From contig NZ_WUMN01000002.1 in the NCBI RefSeq assembly GCF_009826935.1, positions 496,001 to 560,000 of the forward strand: 64,000 bases of DNA. The letters are read 5' to 3'. Source of the stretch: Flavobacterium sp. Sd200. GTDB lineage: Bacteria > Bacteroidota > Bacteroidia > Flavobacteriales > Flavobacteriaceae. Made by a program: the position numbers and the translations under genes. The notes under the pieces are model-generated. The model worked only from the letters and a program-made list of their open reading frames with translations, was not told where the DNA came from and did no database searches. Positions 41,506 through 49,832 of this stretch are shown here, piece by piece. Position 1 is the stretch's first letter. Each line of letters begins with the position of its first letter.

Positions 41506-42314
41506 TGAAAGACCCTGCTTTTTTGTTCTACCCCGGCGATTACCTTCGCGATACACAGTGCCTGGGCGAGGCGGTACAGGTGGCTTATGACCGCATTATG
41601 TGCGAACATATGCGCAACACCTGTATTGCAGAGGCGCAGCTAAAATTCTTCACAAAAAATTTATCTGATGACGAAATCGCCCAGTTAAAATCGGTTTTAA
41701 CCAAAACTCCCGATGGTTACCAGATTGCATGGGTGGCCGAAAGTTTTAATAAACGTAAGGCTTACAGCGAATCGCGCCGTAAAAACCGAAGTTCTAAACC
41801 TAAAAAAGATACGCTGAACACCGGCAATACATCTACATCATATGAACTACATATGGAAAATGAAATTGAAGATGTAAATGAAAATGTAATTGAATTTGAA
41901 AGAGGAAAAGAGGGTACGGGAGAAAAACCGGATGCAGTGCGGTTTGCTGAACCGCAAAGTGTAGCTGGCTCCCCTCTACTTGGGAGAGGGGCCGGGGGTG
42001 AGGTTTTAGTCATGCCTTTCGACACTCCCGAATTTGCCACCCAGTGGCGGGCGTGGAAAGAGTACCGTGCTACAGAGCATCACTTTACCTACCGCAGCAT
42101 TCAGGGCGAGCAGGCGGCACTGGCAGAGCTGGGCAACCTCTCTAAATTTACACAGGCTACCGCCATAGCCATACTGCACCAAAGCATGGGCAAGGGCTGG
42201 AAAGGTTTTTTTGAACTGAAGAACGATGGAGCAAAACCAACTGCCACAAAGGGCAAAGTGCGCTATAGCGACGATTTCAAACGAAAAATTGCTCAGCGTT
42301 TACAGTCCGGATAA
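41505..42314 (+). CDS. Replisome-organizer-like phage protein with in-frame REP fragment
   Basis: A 269-residue protein. The N-terminal 90 residues (DPAFLFYPGDYLRDTQCLGE, AYDRIMCEHM, WVAESFNKRKAYSESRRKNR) resemble the DUF1376-type phage replisome-organizer N-domain. A charged linker follows. Residues about 152-166 (AGSPLLGRGAGGEVL) are the reverse-strand translation of a REP repeat inserted in frame. The C-terminal part (FATQWRAWKEYRATEHHFTY, HQSMGKGWKGFFELK) matches the tail region common to such replication proteins. It likely recruits host helicase to the phage origin; inferred. Confidence 0.7.
   Translation: MKDPAFLFYPGDYLRDTQCLGEAVQVAYDRIMCEHMRNTCIAEAQLKFFTKNLSDDEIAQLKSVLTKTPDGYQIAWVAESFNKRKAYSESRRKNRSSKPKKDTLNTGNTSTSYELHMENEIEDVNENVIEFERGKEGTGEKPDAVRFAEPQSVAGSPLLGRGAGGEVLVMPFDTPEFATQWRAWKEYRATEHHFTYRSIQGEQAALAELGNLSKFTQATAIAILHQSMGKGWKGFFELKNDGAKPTATKGKVRYSDDFKRKIAQRLQSG
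41957..42003 (-). repeat. REP-like repeat inside the replisome-organizer gene
   Basis: On the minus strand: CCTCACCCCCGGCCCCTCTCC, a short loop, then GAGGGGAGCCAGCTACACTT in shorter units. It keeps the host gene's frame. Confidence 0.85.
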
Positions 42315-42318
42315 CTGC

Positions 42319-42792
42319 ATGCGCCACGCCCGCAAACTTACAAACATGAGCGTAGCTATGAACGCCCCTGCCCCTACCCTTGCCGCCATTAGCCGCGAGA
42401 AAGGTAAGGAGTTTTCGGTGGGGTTAACCATGGGGTGGCTGGTGTATTTAAACGACATTTTGAACCTTAATAAACCCATGACCGAAGACCAGATAGAGCT
42501 GTGCGCCATAGAGGTTATTGACACCTATGGCTCGCTAAAAATGAGCGACCTGACCTTTCTTTTCCGTAAAATAATCAGCGGACAGTTCGGCGAGTTTTAC
42601 GAGAGCCTGACTATTCAGAAGGTGCTTACGTTCTTCCGCCAATACTTTGACGAACGCTGCAACCTTGCCGAACTGGAAAGCGAACGCGCCCATGCCAATT
42701 TTGCAAGTGTGGATACGTTTAACTACAGCAGGAATTTGAAGAGGCTGTGGAAGCCCCCAATCCCCCAAAGGGGGAGTAAAGGGTATCGTTAA
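42319..42792 (+). CDS. Phage early protein of unknown function
   Basis: A 157-residue, mostly helical protein when started at the ATG at 42319, 5 bases after the upstream stop. An in-frame start at 42226 would overlap the upstream gene by 89 bases. Segments FSVGLTMGWLVYLNDILNLN, LTFLFRKIISGQFGEFYESL and LTFFRQYFDERCNLAELES show a compact helical fold. Position after the replisome-organizer-like gene suggests a replication accessory protein. The last 13 residues (WKPPIPQRGSKGY...) are encoded by a REP-like fragment (42753-42780), which appears to supply the present stop codon. Confidence 0.6.
   Translation: MRHARKLTNMSVAMNAPAPTLAAISREKGKEFSVGLTMGWLVYLNDILNLNKPMTEDQIELCAIEVIDTYGSLKMSDLTFLFRKIISGQFGEFYESLTIQKVLTFFRQYFDERCNLAELESERAHANFASVDTFNYSRNLKRLWKPPIPQRGSKGYR
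42753..42780 (+). repeat. REP-like fragment at the end of the early gene
   Basis: CCCCCAATCCCCC, AAA, GGGGGAG form a short hairpin related to the main family but with a different flank. Confidence 0.6.
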
Positions 42793-42937
42793 TCTTGGTT
42801 ATTTGTGAGTTTGGTTATCTGCCTTTAAGACTTGGTGCGTTCTTTGACATAGTGGAAAAATCAGTTAAAATATAATTATTAACAAGTTATTATGCAGATG
42901 CATTAATTATTATATTTGGTTAGACGTTTACATAAAT

Positions 42938-42981
42938 CATAAAACAGACATAAAACAGACATAAAACAGACATAAAATACA
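42938..42981 (+). repeat. 11-bp direct repeats upstream of the putative TAC operon
   Basis: CATAAAACAGA occurs three times in perfect tandem (42938-42948, 42949-42959, 42960-42970), then a fourth degenerate unit CATAAAATACA runs into the palindrome. A period of 11 is close to one DNA turn, so sites would lie on one face of the helix. Confidence 0.85.
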
Positions 42982-42999
42982 CTTTTAAGTGTATTTTTG
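42974..42999 (+). promoter_or_regulatory. Promoter with palindromic operator of the putative TAC operon
   Basis: Perfect 11-base arms AAAATACACTT and AAGTGTATTTT with a 2-base spacer (42974-42997) overlap a TATTTTTG -7 box at 42992-42999. The GTG start at 43019 follows 20 bases later. This is the expected layout for autoregulation by the HTH antitoxin. No TTG is found at the usual -33 distance. Confidence 0.65.
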
Positions 43000-43018
43000 T
43001 TTGTAAACTAATAATATT

Positions 43019-43540
43019 GTGAATATATTTGCTTTAGAAATTTGGGACGATGAAGGTGCTGCATGTACATTTTACACTGTTAGGCATGATGATAGCGACA
43101 TTAATGAAACCGATAGATTTTTTGAAAAATATCATGCTGTAGACGCTTACAGAGAGTCTGCCGAGGAACTTTTGGCATTTATTATACATGCAATTGGAGG
43201 AGACCATGGAGCTATTGACGCTTTATTTAACCGAGACGAAAATGAAGTAAAAGGACTCCCGGTTCAGGGTAAAGCTACAATTAAAGAAATCACATATCAT
43301 TACCCTGATTTTCCTTTGCGGATATATGCGCTAAAAATTTCTACAGGTATTGTTGTGCTTTTTAACGGAGGTGTAAAAGATGGCCCTACAAATCAAACAA
43401 GTTCACTGTACATGGAGTGGCGGGCTGCTTGCGAATTTGCAAAACGGATAGAAAATGCACTTCGCGATGGCTCAATTATTGCAGATAATAAAAACAGAAT
43501 ACTTAAAAGTTATGATGGTAGCACTGATATCATCCTCTAA
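43019..43540 (+). CDS. Putative HigB/RelE-like toxin of a TAC module
   Basis: A 173-residue protein starting at GTG, since no in-frame ATG exists near the beginning. The C-terminal half LRIYALKISTGIVVLFNGGVKDG followed by CEFAKRIENALRDG resembles HigB/Gp49-like RelE-superfamily toxins (the 'R-Y...IV-L..GG-K' core). The N-terminal half (LEIWDDEGAACTFYT) is specific to this group. It is 12 bases upstream of an Xre HTH gene, which in turn overlaps a SecB-like gene. It would be an mRNA-cleaving toxin if the family reading holds. Domain match is by eye; moderate confidence. Confidence 0.5.
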   Translation: MNIFALEIWDDEGAACTFYTVRHDDSDINETDRFFEKYHAVDAYRESAEELLAFIIHAIGGDHGAIDALFNRDENEVKGLPVQGKATIKEITYHYPDFPLRIYALKISTGIVVLFNGGVKDGPTNQTSSLYMEWRAACEFAKRIENALRDGSIIADNKNRILKSYDGSTDIIL

Positions 43541-43552
43541 ATATAAAACATT

Positions 43553-43960
43553 ATGAGAAGTAAAGTAGCCCAAAGAATTTTGGCAGAAACACCCGAAGAA
43601 ACAAAAGTGTTTGCAAGGATGTATGCCGACATAGTTGTGCGCATACATGAGTTATTAAAAGAAAACCATTTAAACCAGAAAGAACTGGCTGATAAATTAG
43701 AAAAAAGGCCATCTGAAATAAATAAATGGCTTACTGGCGAACATAACTTTACACTGCGCTCACTGGCTAAACTACAGGTAGAACTAGGTGAGCCCATTAT
43801 AAATGTTCCGCATAGAAAATCCATTACCGCTGCAGATGGAACAGCAGGATATGTAACAGTATATAAAAACACTGCCGCTATAACTAACGATGCCGAATTT
43901 AAAACGGTATGGAAAAAATCCAAGCCTAATACAAAAACTCCATTAGCCAATGTCAGCTAA
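43553..43960 (+). CDS. Xre-family HTH antitoxin with C-terminal tail
   Basis: A 135-residue protein. Residues about 28-80 are an Xre helix-turn-helix (IHELLKENHLNQKELADKL, PSEINKWLTGEHNFTL). A tail of about 45 residues after IINVPHRKS (ITAADGTAGYVTVYKNTAAI, TVWKKSKPNTK) is not part of the HTH and is positioned like the chaperone-addiction segment of TAC antitoxins. It sits between the toxin-like gene and the SecB-like gene, overlapping the latter by 11 bases. It probably binds the palindrome at 42974-42997. Confidence 0.7.
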   Translation: MRSKVAQRILAETPEETKVFARMYADIVVRIHELLKENHLNQKELADKLEKRPSEINKWLTGEHNFTLRSLAKLQVELGEPIINVPHRKSITAADGTAGYVTVYKNTAAITNDAEFKTVWKKSKPNTKTPLANVS

Positions 43961-44390
43961 TTTATTACAACCCGAAAAAATACATATCATTACATTCAAA
44001 ATTACGAAAGGGCAAATAAACAGCCCTTTTGAGTTTGACACAGTAAATGTAGAAGGGCATAATTATAAGTTAGATTTAGACCTTTCTTTTAATCTTGGTG
44101 AACAATTGATAAGAGCCGACTTTACTGTAACCGTAGAAACTAAAAGCACAGAACAAGTAGCCGAAGAAGCCGCTGGTATTTTTAGCTTTACATTTGTTTA
44201 TAAGATTGAAAATATAGAAGAGTTAACATCTTTGGAGAATGGAGAAACTATAATAATGCATCCTGCTTTGGCAAATGCTATTGCATCTATAACTTACTCT
44301 ACATCAAGAGGCATACTGCTTACCCGCTTTCAGGGCACGGCATTAAGTAATTTTATACTGCCGGTTATTAATCCTAATGATTTACTATAA
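43950..44390 (+). CDS. SecB-like chaperone of a TAC module
   Basis: A 146-residue protein with the SecB-type pattern: a long paired-strand region (LDLDLSFNLGEQLIRADFTVTVET, AAGIFSFTFVYKIENIEEL), then a helix with MHPALANAIASITYSTSRG, and a closing NFILPVINPNDLL that recalls the PINF end of SecB. In TAC systems a SecB-like protein protects the antitoxin from degradation. The start overlaps the antitoxin end by 11 bases. No signal peptide. The alternative is a phage protein of unrelated function; the neighbour set argues for the chaperone. Confidence 0.6.
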   Translation: MSANLLQPEKIHIITFKITKGQINSPFEFDTVNVEGHNYKLDLDLSFNLGEQLIRADFTVTVETKSTEQVAEEAAGIFSFTFVYKIENIEELTSLENGETIIMHPALANAIASITYSTSRGILLTRFQGTALSNFILPVINPNDLL

Positions 44391-44445
44391 AGCCTCATAA
44401 CCGGGGCTTTTTCTTCACCCAAAATATTTCCCTAACCACCACCTC

Positions 44446-44967
44446 ATGAACGAAGCCCTACCCGCTTCGGCCATACATAAAACCGCACGAAAAACCTATA
44501 GCGATGCTTACCCTGCCCAGGCCACAAAACTGTGCCTGCTGGGTGCTACCGATGCCGATGTGGCGTCTTACTTCAGCATAAGCATTACCACGCTGAACAA
44601 GTGGAAAAAAAATCACCCGGAGTTTGCCGAGGCTTTGCAGCGCGGCAAAAAAGCAGCCGATATAGAAGTGGCAGTATCGCTCTACAGTGCTACTATAGAC
44701 CGCATTGTAACGGTAAAACAGGCCATAAAGTGCAAGGAAATTTATTATGACGAAAACGGAAAACGCGTTGAAAAAGAACGCATAGAAATTGTAGAAGTCG
44801 AGAAACATATTCCGGCCGACTTCAGGAGCCAGCAGTTCTGGCTGCGTAACCGAAACCCTGCCCAGTGGAACGAAAAGTATGACGATACAGACGATGCCGC
44901 ACCGGGCAGCATTACCCTGAATTTGGGCTCCGGCCAAAACCCTGTGGGTGATGAAACTGCTGGTTAA
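44446..44967 (+). CDS. Phage terminase small subunit
   Basis: A 173-residue protein. The N-terminal helix-turn-helix is clear (QATKLCLLGATDADVASYFS, TTLNKWKKNHPEFAEALQRG) and is followed by a helical region (ADIEVAVSLYSATIDRIVTV) and a C-terminal RNPAQWNEKYDD motif typical of TerS. It recognises the packaging site and loads the large subunit. Its end overlaps the start of terL by 17 bases. Start ATG at 44446 is preceded by an A/C-rich leader. Confidence 0.85.
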   Translation: MNEALPASAIHKTARKTYSDAYPAQATKLCLLGATDADVASYFSISITTLNKWKKNHPEFAEALQRGKKAADIEVAVSLYSATIDRIVTVKQAIKCKEIYYDENGKRVEKERIEIVEVEKHIPADFRSQQFWLRNRNPAQWNEKYDDTDDAAPGSITLNLGSGQNPVGDETAG

Positions 44968-46276
44968 ACAGGAGCACGCCGTGTTTTACCTTAAAGACAC
45001 CCTTACCGAAGAGGTGCTGTATGGCGGTGCGGCAGGCGGCGGCAAAAGCGCACTGGGCTGCCTCTGGCTTATAGAAATGTGCCAGAAATATCCCGGCACG
45101 CGCTGGCTTATGGGCAGGAGCAAACTCAAAACGCTTAAAGAAACCACCCTGAACACTTTTTTTGAACAGGCCACGCTGCTGGGCCTTGGCAACCAGTTTG
45201 CATACAGGGCTGTAGAGCATGTAATACAGTTTAAAAACGGCAGCCAGATACTGCTTAAAGACCTATTCTCTTACCCGAGCGACCCTAATTTTGACAGCCT
45301 CGGTTCGCTCGAAATCAGCGGTGCTTTTATAGACGAATGCAACCAGGTGGCCTATCACGCCTGGCAAATTGTAAAGAGCCGCATTCGTTACAAGCTTACC
45401 CAATACGGGCTTATCCCTAAAATGCTCGGCTCGTGCAACCCTGCCAAAAACTGGGCATACAAAGAGTTTTACAAACCGCAGCGCGATGGCAAACTGCCAC
45501 TGTACAGGCGGTTTATTCAGAGCCTGCCTACCGATAACCCACACCTGCACCCCAGCTACCTGCAATCGCTCCTGCGGCTCGACAAAAATAGTCGCGAACG
45601 CCTGTATTATGGCAACTGGGAGTATGACGACGACCCCGCCACATTGATGGATAACGACAGCATTGCCGACTATTTCAACCCCGCCCACCTTAAACCCGAA
45701 GGCATTAAGTACATGACCATAGACGTTGCCCGCAAGGGTCGCGATAAAACGGTTTTCCGCATCTGGCATGGCTGGGTGTGCATAGCCCGCGAGAGTATTG
45801 CCCGTGGCGGACTGGACGAGGTTGTAGGCCGTGCCAAAGTACTGCAAACGCGCCACGGCATTGCCCTGAGCAACATTGTGGCCGACGAAGACGGTGTGGG
45901 TGGCGGCGTGGTCGATTTTTTAAAATGCAAGGGGTTTGTAAACAACTCGGCACCGCTCGAAATGCAGGAGGGCAATGTGTATATAAAGCCTAATTATGAG
46001 AACCTGAAGAGCCAATGCTCCATAAAAATGGCCGAAATGATAAGCAACCGGTTTGCCGGCGAACTGTGCGATAATGATGCCATTATGCAAACTACAGTCG
46101 AAGAAATGGAACAGGTAAAACTTAAAGATATTGATAAAGACGGCAGGCAGGGCATTATTGCCAAAGACCGAATTAAAGAACTGATAGGCCGCAGCCCCGA
46201 CGAGTGGGACAGTATCATGATGCGTTACTGGTTTGCACTGCGAAAGAGTTATAATGCCCGCGTTAGGGTGGGGTAG
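44951..46276 (+). CDS. Phage terminase large subunit
   Basis: A 441-residue DNA-packaging motor protein. The ATPase has Walker A GGAAGGGKSA (about 25-34) and Walker B in GAFIDECNQV (about 117-126). The C-terminal RNase-H-like nuclease starts with MTIDVARKGRDKTVF (about 255) and has further acidic positions in VADEDGVGGGV. An alternative GTG start 3 bases upstream is less likely than the ATG at 44951. It follows TerS with overlap and stands at the head of the late region. Confidence 0.93.
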   Translation: MKLLVKQEHAVFYLKDTLTEEVLYGGAAGGGKSALGCLWLIEMCQKYPGTRWLMGRSKLKTLKETTLNTFFEQATLLGLGNQFAYRAVEHVIQFKNGSQILLKDLFSYPSDPNFDSLGSLEISGAFIDECNQVAYHAWQIVKSRIRYKLTQYGLIPKMLGSCNPAKNWAYKEFYKPQRDGKLPLYRRFIQSLPTDNPHLHPSYLQSLLRLDKNSRERLYYGNWEYDDDPATLMDNDSIADYFNPAHLKPEGIKYMTIDVARKGRDKTVFRIWHGWVCIARESIARGGLDEVVGRAKVLQTRHGIALSNIVADEDGVGGGVVDFLKCKGFVNNSAPLEMQEGNVYIKPNYENLKSQCSIKMAEMISNRFAGELCDNDAIMQTTVEEMEQVKLKDIDKDGRQGIIAKDRIKELIGRSPDEWDSIMMRYWFALRKSYNARVRVG

Positions 46277-46312
46277 TTATTTCACATAGACAGGGAGGAG
46301 ACACGGATTTAG

Positions 46313-46372
46313 GTCTCACCCCCTCCCGATAGCTATCGGGACTCTCCAAAGGAGAGGGGAGCAGCTTCACTC
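46313..46372 (+). repeat. REP-like repeat with CCCGATAGCTATCGGG insert
   Basis: Nearly identical to the copy at 40174, including the inserted palindrome and the AGCAGCTTCACTC end. It lies in the 197-base spacer after terL. Confidence 0.85.
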
Positions 46373-46473
46373 CTGCTTTTAATCTTATGCTATTTTCTTA
46401 ATGCACTAAAGAAATCTGTGGTCATTCGCGTTCCATCAAATAACCGAATTACCACATAACCAAATCATCACTA

Positions 46474-47016
46474 ATGAAAAACATCACTCTAAAACAATAC
46501 ACTGCCCTTAAGGATACCTTTATTTACGACAGCATGCTTATGCACCTTAACCCTAAAAACAGCTTTGCCAATCGGCAAATGAACGTAAGTCAAATGCCTT
46601 ATGCCAATGTAAAATACTGCATACGCCAGCTGCAAAAGGTTAACAGCTGGCAGGGCATACAGCAGCTGTTTGTTATTTGCTATGGCATAACCGAAAAAGA
46701 CTTTTGGAAAGCGCGGGTGGTAGAATATTTTGCCGCCCGCAGGTTTATGATTGCCGAGTTTGAACGCATTATTGCCACCGAAAACAAACTGCTTGCCACG
46801 CAAAACACTAACAGTCACCTGTGGGAAATGGCCGGTGCCGACAGACTGAAAAATTACAGTGACACCCTACCCCTGCTTCAGTTGGGCAGGCTCTTTGGGC
46901 AATACCCTTTTGACCTTGGCCGCAAGCCCTACAGCGAAATTTTTAACCTGCTGGTGCAGACTAAAACGCAAAATGAGGTGGAGGCGGAGTATGCAAAGCT
47001 GGGCAGGAATGGTTGA
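46474..47016 (+). CDS. Phage protein of unknown function between terminase and neck genes
   Basis: A 180-residue helical protein (ALKDTFIYDSMLMHL, YCIRQLQKVNSWQGIQQLFVIC, EKDFWKARVVEYFAARRFMIAEFERII, PYSEIFNLLVQTKTQNEVEAEY). No domain is recognised. Its position between terL and neck/tail genes suggests a structural or assembly chaperone role. The A-rich leader and the ATG at 46474 are plausible. It is followed directly by an AGACGTTGCA palindrome. Confidence 0.55.
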   Translation: MKNITLKQYTALKDTFIYDSMLMHLNPKNSFANRQMNVSQMPYANVKYCIRQLQKVNSWQGIQQLFVICYGITEKDFWKARVVEYFAARRFMIAEFERIIATENKLLATQNTNSHLWEMAGADRLKNYSDTLPLLQLGRLFGQYPFDLGRKPYSEIFNLLVQTKTQNEVEAEYAKLGRNG

Positions 47017-47540
47017 TGAGTGTTGGGTAGAGACGTTGCATTGCAACGTCTGACACTAATTGCGTTATTGTTTCTTCGCGCACCTTTGCGAAGGCAAGAT
47101 GTAATCTTATTCATGCTGTAACGCAAAGTTTCGCAAAGAAGGCTCAAAGACACACAAAGATTTTAAAGCATTAAATTTCGATTTACTTTCTTCACGCACC
47201 TTCAATGCAAGGCACGAAGCGATCTTTTACAGGTTATTCATTTCGAATACATTACAACAAGATTTTTTTGAGATTTTTCGACTGCGCTGCGCTGCGCTCA
47301 AATTGGAACTGCATACCTTCTCGCGCTTAAAGGTTACCTAATCCGACATAAGGATTAGCTAAAGACAAGATCGCTTCTTGCCCCGCGATAATAGCTCTTA
47401 AAATAGATTGCCGCGCTCCGTGCCTCCGCTCGCAAAGACAGTGCGTGAAGAAATCCGCGTTAATCCGCTCAAATCCGTGGCATCCGCGTTCAATTAAGCC
47501 TCCATCAATTACCAAATTACCAAATCCCCAATACCAAAAA
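47017..47540 (+). other. Repeat-rich spacer without a gene
   Basis: No credible gene in 524 bases. It holds a palindrome at 47031-47051 (AGACGTTGCA-T-TGCAACGTCT), GCAAAG-type motifs around 47120, an inverted repeat CTAATCC/GGATTAG near 47338-47358, and AATCCGCGTTAATCCGC units at 47452-47495. An open frame that starts at 47445 is judged to start really at 47541. Confidence 0.7.
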
Positions 47541-47990
47541 ATGACAGACATAGTACACATCCTCCGCAACCTTGCGCAGGACAAAAACCTGCATTACTAC
47601 TACGGTAAAAAAGCCGCGCTCAACCTACTGGACGGCACGCTTGAGACCGATAAAATTTTCCTGCTGCACGAGTTTACCAACCGCAAGAGCGAGTACAACA
47701 GCAGCGGCACTAAAATTACGGCTGCCAATTATGAAGGGAAATTCTTTTTGGTAAAACATGCCGATTACGATCTGCCTTATTTTGCCGAGCGCAACACTCC
47801 CGAAACCTCTAAATATACCACAAATATTGCCCCGCTACTCTCGGTTTTTGAAGAACTGGGCAATGCCCTTGCCTGCACTGGCGCAGAGGTAGCACAGTGG
47901 GACAACATAGACGTTACCGATGCGCTCGATGCAAATATGGACGGCCTGCTGTGCAGCTACAAAATTCGCATACCGGCAACTTATGAATAG
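47541..47990 (+). CDS. Putative neck/tail-completion protein
   Basis: A 149-residue protein. The open frame extends 32 codons further upstream, but that part is translated repeat (NPWHPRSIKPPSITKLPN), so the ATG at 47541 (MTDIVHILRNL) is chosen. It is beta-rich in the middle and ends with a strand SYKIRIPATYE. Its stop overlaps the next start, which points to a coupled structural block. The family is not recognised; neck or tail role inferred from position. Confidence 0.6.
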   Translation: MTDIVHILRNLAQDKNLHYYYGKKAALNLLDGTLETDKIFLLHEFTNRKSEYNSSGTKITAANYEGKFFLVKHADYDLPYFAERNTPETSKYTTNIAPLLSVFEELGNALACTGAEVAQWDNIDVTDALDANMDGLLCSYKIRIPATYE

Positions 47991-48444
47991 CCTTACGCAC
48001 AGGCTGCTTCTGGCCGACGAGTTTGAACTGCTCAAACAGGAAATCATAGCCGCCTATGAGACCAGCGATATGGAAAGCAGCGGTGACTGGGCCAACAGCG
48101 TTAAAGCCGAACCCACCCTAAACGGACATCGCCTTACAGCAGCCGATTATATAAACGGTCGCGATCCGGGCAAGCCGCCACCCAGCGAGGCTATTGAAGA
48201 ATGGATCGTTAAAAAAGGAATTGCCGTACGGCTCGAAAAGAACATAACCCTGAGTAGCCTTGCTTTCTTAATTGCCCGAAAAATTGCGAAACTGGGATGG
48301 AGACCTAAACAAGGCACTGAAGACATTATAGAGCAGGTGGTTACCCCACAACGCATTCAGCAAATACTGGATAAAGTGGGCGAAAGCTACCTTATCGATT
48401 TTACCGATCAGATTATTAACCATATAAAACAAGCTGCACTATGA
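47983..48444 (+). CDS. HK97 gp10-like neck/tail protein
   Basis: A 153-residue protein from the ATG at 47983, overlapping the preceding stop by 8 bases. It shows the pattern GRDPGKPPPSEAIEEWIVKKG followed by SLAFLIARKIAKLGWRPKQG, which resembles the HK97 gp10 family of head-tail completion proteins. The family fit is by eye. The gene overlaps the next one by 4 bases. Confidence 0.6.
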   Translation: MNSLTHRLLLADEFELLKQEIIAAYETSDMESSGDWANSVKAEPTLNGHRLTAADYINGRDPGKPPPSEAIEEWIVKKGIAVRLEKNITLSSLAFLIARKIAKLGWRPKQGTEDIIEQVVTPQRIQQILDKVGESYLIDFTDQIINHIKQAAL

Positions 48445-49586
48445 GCATAATTTTTAGCACACCACTATCCGAAGATAAACTGCACATGGCCTATAACAAT
48501 AGCGTTGTTCGGTTTTACAGCGACAGTACGTTGCAGGTATCGCATGCCACGGTGGGTGCAACAGGGTTTAGCACTACGCTCTATCCTGCACCCAACGGGT
48601 CTTTTTACTTTAATTTTAAGCCCTATATATCGGCATTGATAAATACCAAAAATTTTGAAGACACGTTGCAAACTGCATTGGACAGAACCAATCCTAACAG
48701 CTTTGTATATGACTGTACTGACGGAGCCCTGCTGGAGAGCCTTGTCTCTTTTGCCATATATTTTACCGATCTGAGTACTGACGTTATTACGTTGCTATCT
48801 CCAATATGGCTGGCAGGTGTACAGCAATACGGCAACAATGTCCATTTAGACCGATTTGAAAACCACATCCTTTTTCCGTTTAAAAAAGATACCGCTAATA
48901 GCTATTATTTAAAATACTGGCAGGGCTACCCGTTCGACCTTTCGGTATATTCTCCCGATACTGTATTCAGGCTTACCAATACCACCAACCTGCTGGGTGC
49001 ACAATTCGACGTTCCGGCAAAGGCCTTCAGGTTGGTGCTTAGCGATGGCGACGATGATATTACGCTCGAAGATGTTTTGCCCTTAGTACAGGGGTTTAAC
49101 ACGATCAGAATAAAACAGCAGGAGACTGATCAGGATACCGATAAGTTTTTACTACTTGAAAAAGTGCCTTATAAACAGGGCGTTTACCTAAAGTGGCTCA
49201 ACAGCCTGGGTGGCTACAGCTATTGGCTTTTTGAAGACACTTACAGCATAGACCGCAGTACGAAACAGCTTGGTGAGCTCGACCGCGATTTTTACAATCT
49301 CGATGACAGTTTTAGCCGAACCATACAAATTGGCAAAGAGAGCCAGGACACGCTCAAAATTGTTGCCGAACTGCTTAACGAAGACGAACGCCGCATTGTA
49401 GAAGAGCTTTTTGATTCGCCAAAAATTTACCTGTTTACGGGCAAACCTTTTTCGCAAAGCGATTACAGGAGCTGGATAGAGGTATCGCTTAAAACCACAC
49501 AGGCACGCCTCAAAAACCCACGCCAGCCGCTCACTAACTTTACACTCGATATTGAGCTGCCGGGAAGGTTTACACAAACACTTTAA
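48441..49586 (+). CDS. Putative phage tail protein
   Basis: A 381-residue beta-rich protein (NNSVVRFYSDSTLQVSHATV, GYSYWLFEDTYSIDRSTKQL, FTLDIELPGRFTQTL). No named domain is recognised. It starts inside the preceding gene (ATGA overlap), so it belongs to the same late operon; distal-tail or tail-fibre function is plausible. It is followed by a REP copy. Confidence 0.55.
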   Translation: MSIIFSTPLSEDKLHMAYNNSVVRFYSDSTLQVSHATVGATGFSTTLYPAPNGSFYFNFKPYISALINTKNFEDTLQTALDRTNPNSFVYDCTDGALLESLVSFAIYFTDLSTDVITLLSPIWLAGVQQYGNNVHLDRFENHILFPFKKDTANSYYLKYWQGYPFDLSVYSPDTVFRLTNTTNLLGAQFDVPAKAFRLVLSDGDDDITLEDVLPLVQGFNTIRIKQQETDQDTDKFLLLEKVPYKQGVYLKWLNSLGGYSYWLFEDTYSIDRSTKQLGELDRDFYNLDDSFSRTIQIGKESQDTLKIVAELLNEDERRIVEELFDSPKIYLFTGKPFSQSDYRSWIEVSLKTTQARLKNPRQPLTNFTLDIELPGRFTQTL

Positions 49587-49613
49587 TTAGTCGTAAAGTT
49601 TATGACTAACAGT

Positions 49614-49796
49614 CCTCACCCCCCAGCCCCCTCTCCAAAGGAGAGGGGGAGCAGCTACACTCGTGCTTAACAGGTCCGGGCATTTAAAATCTACCTTTCC
49701 GGCATGAGTGTAGCTTCAATCAACTAACAACCGAAAACCATCAACCCTCTTCGGCATGAGTTCCCCTCTCCTTTGGAGAGGGGTTAGGGGTGAGGC
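49614..49796. repeat. Two REP-like repeats in opposite orientation
   Basis: A plus-strand copy at 49614-49662 (CCTCACCCCCCAGCCCCCTCTCC in units, GAGGGGGAGCAGCTACACTC) and a minus-strand copy at 49757-49796 (CCCCTCTCC-TTT-GGAGAGGGG then TTAGGGGTGAGG) face each other in a 246-base spacer. Between them are GGCATGAG units and AACAACCGAAAACC-like text. Confidence 0.85.
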
Positions 49797-49832
49797 CAAA
49801 CCTGAAACTTAATATTCCAACAATCAAAAAAA

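Noticed and set aside
43019..44390. Plain two-gene toxin-antitoxin pair
   Set aside because: The third gene overlaps the antitoxin by 11 bases and has SecB-like features, so a three-gene module fits better.
47445..47540. N-terminal extension of the neck/tail-completion gene
   Set aside because: The extra 32 residues are translated repeat and spacer sequence; the ATG at 47541 is the better start.
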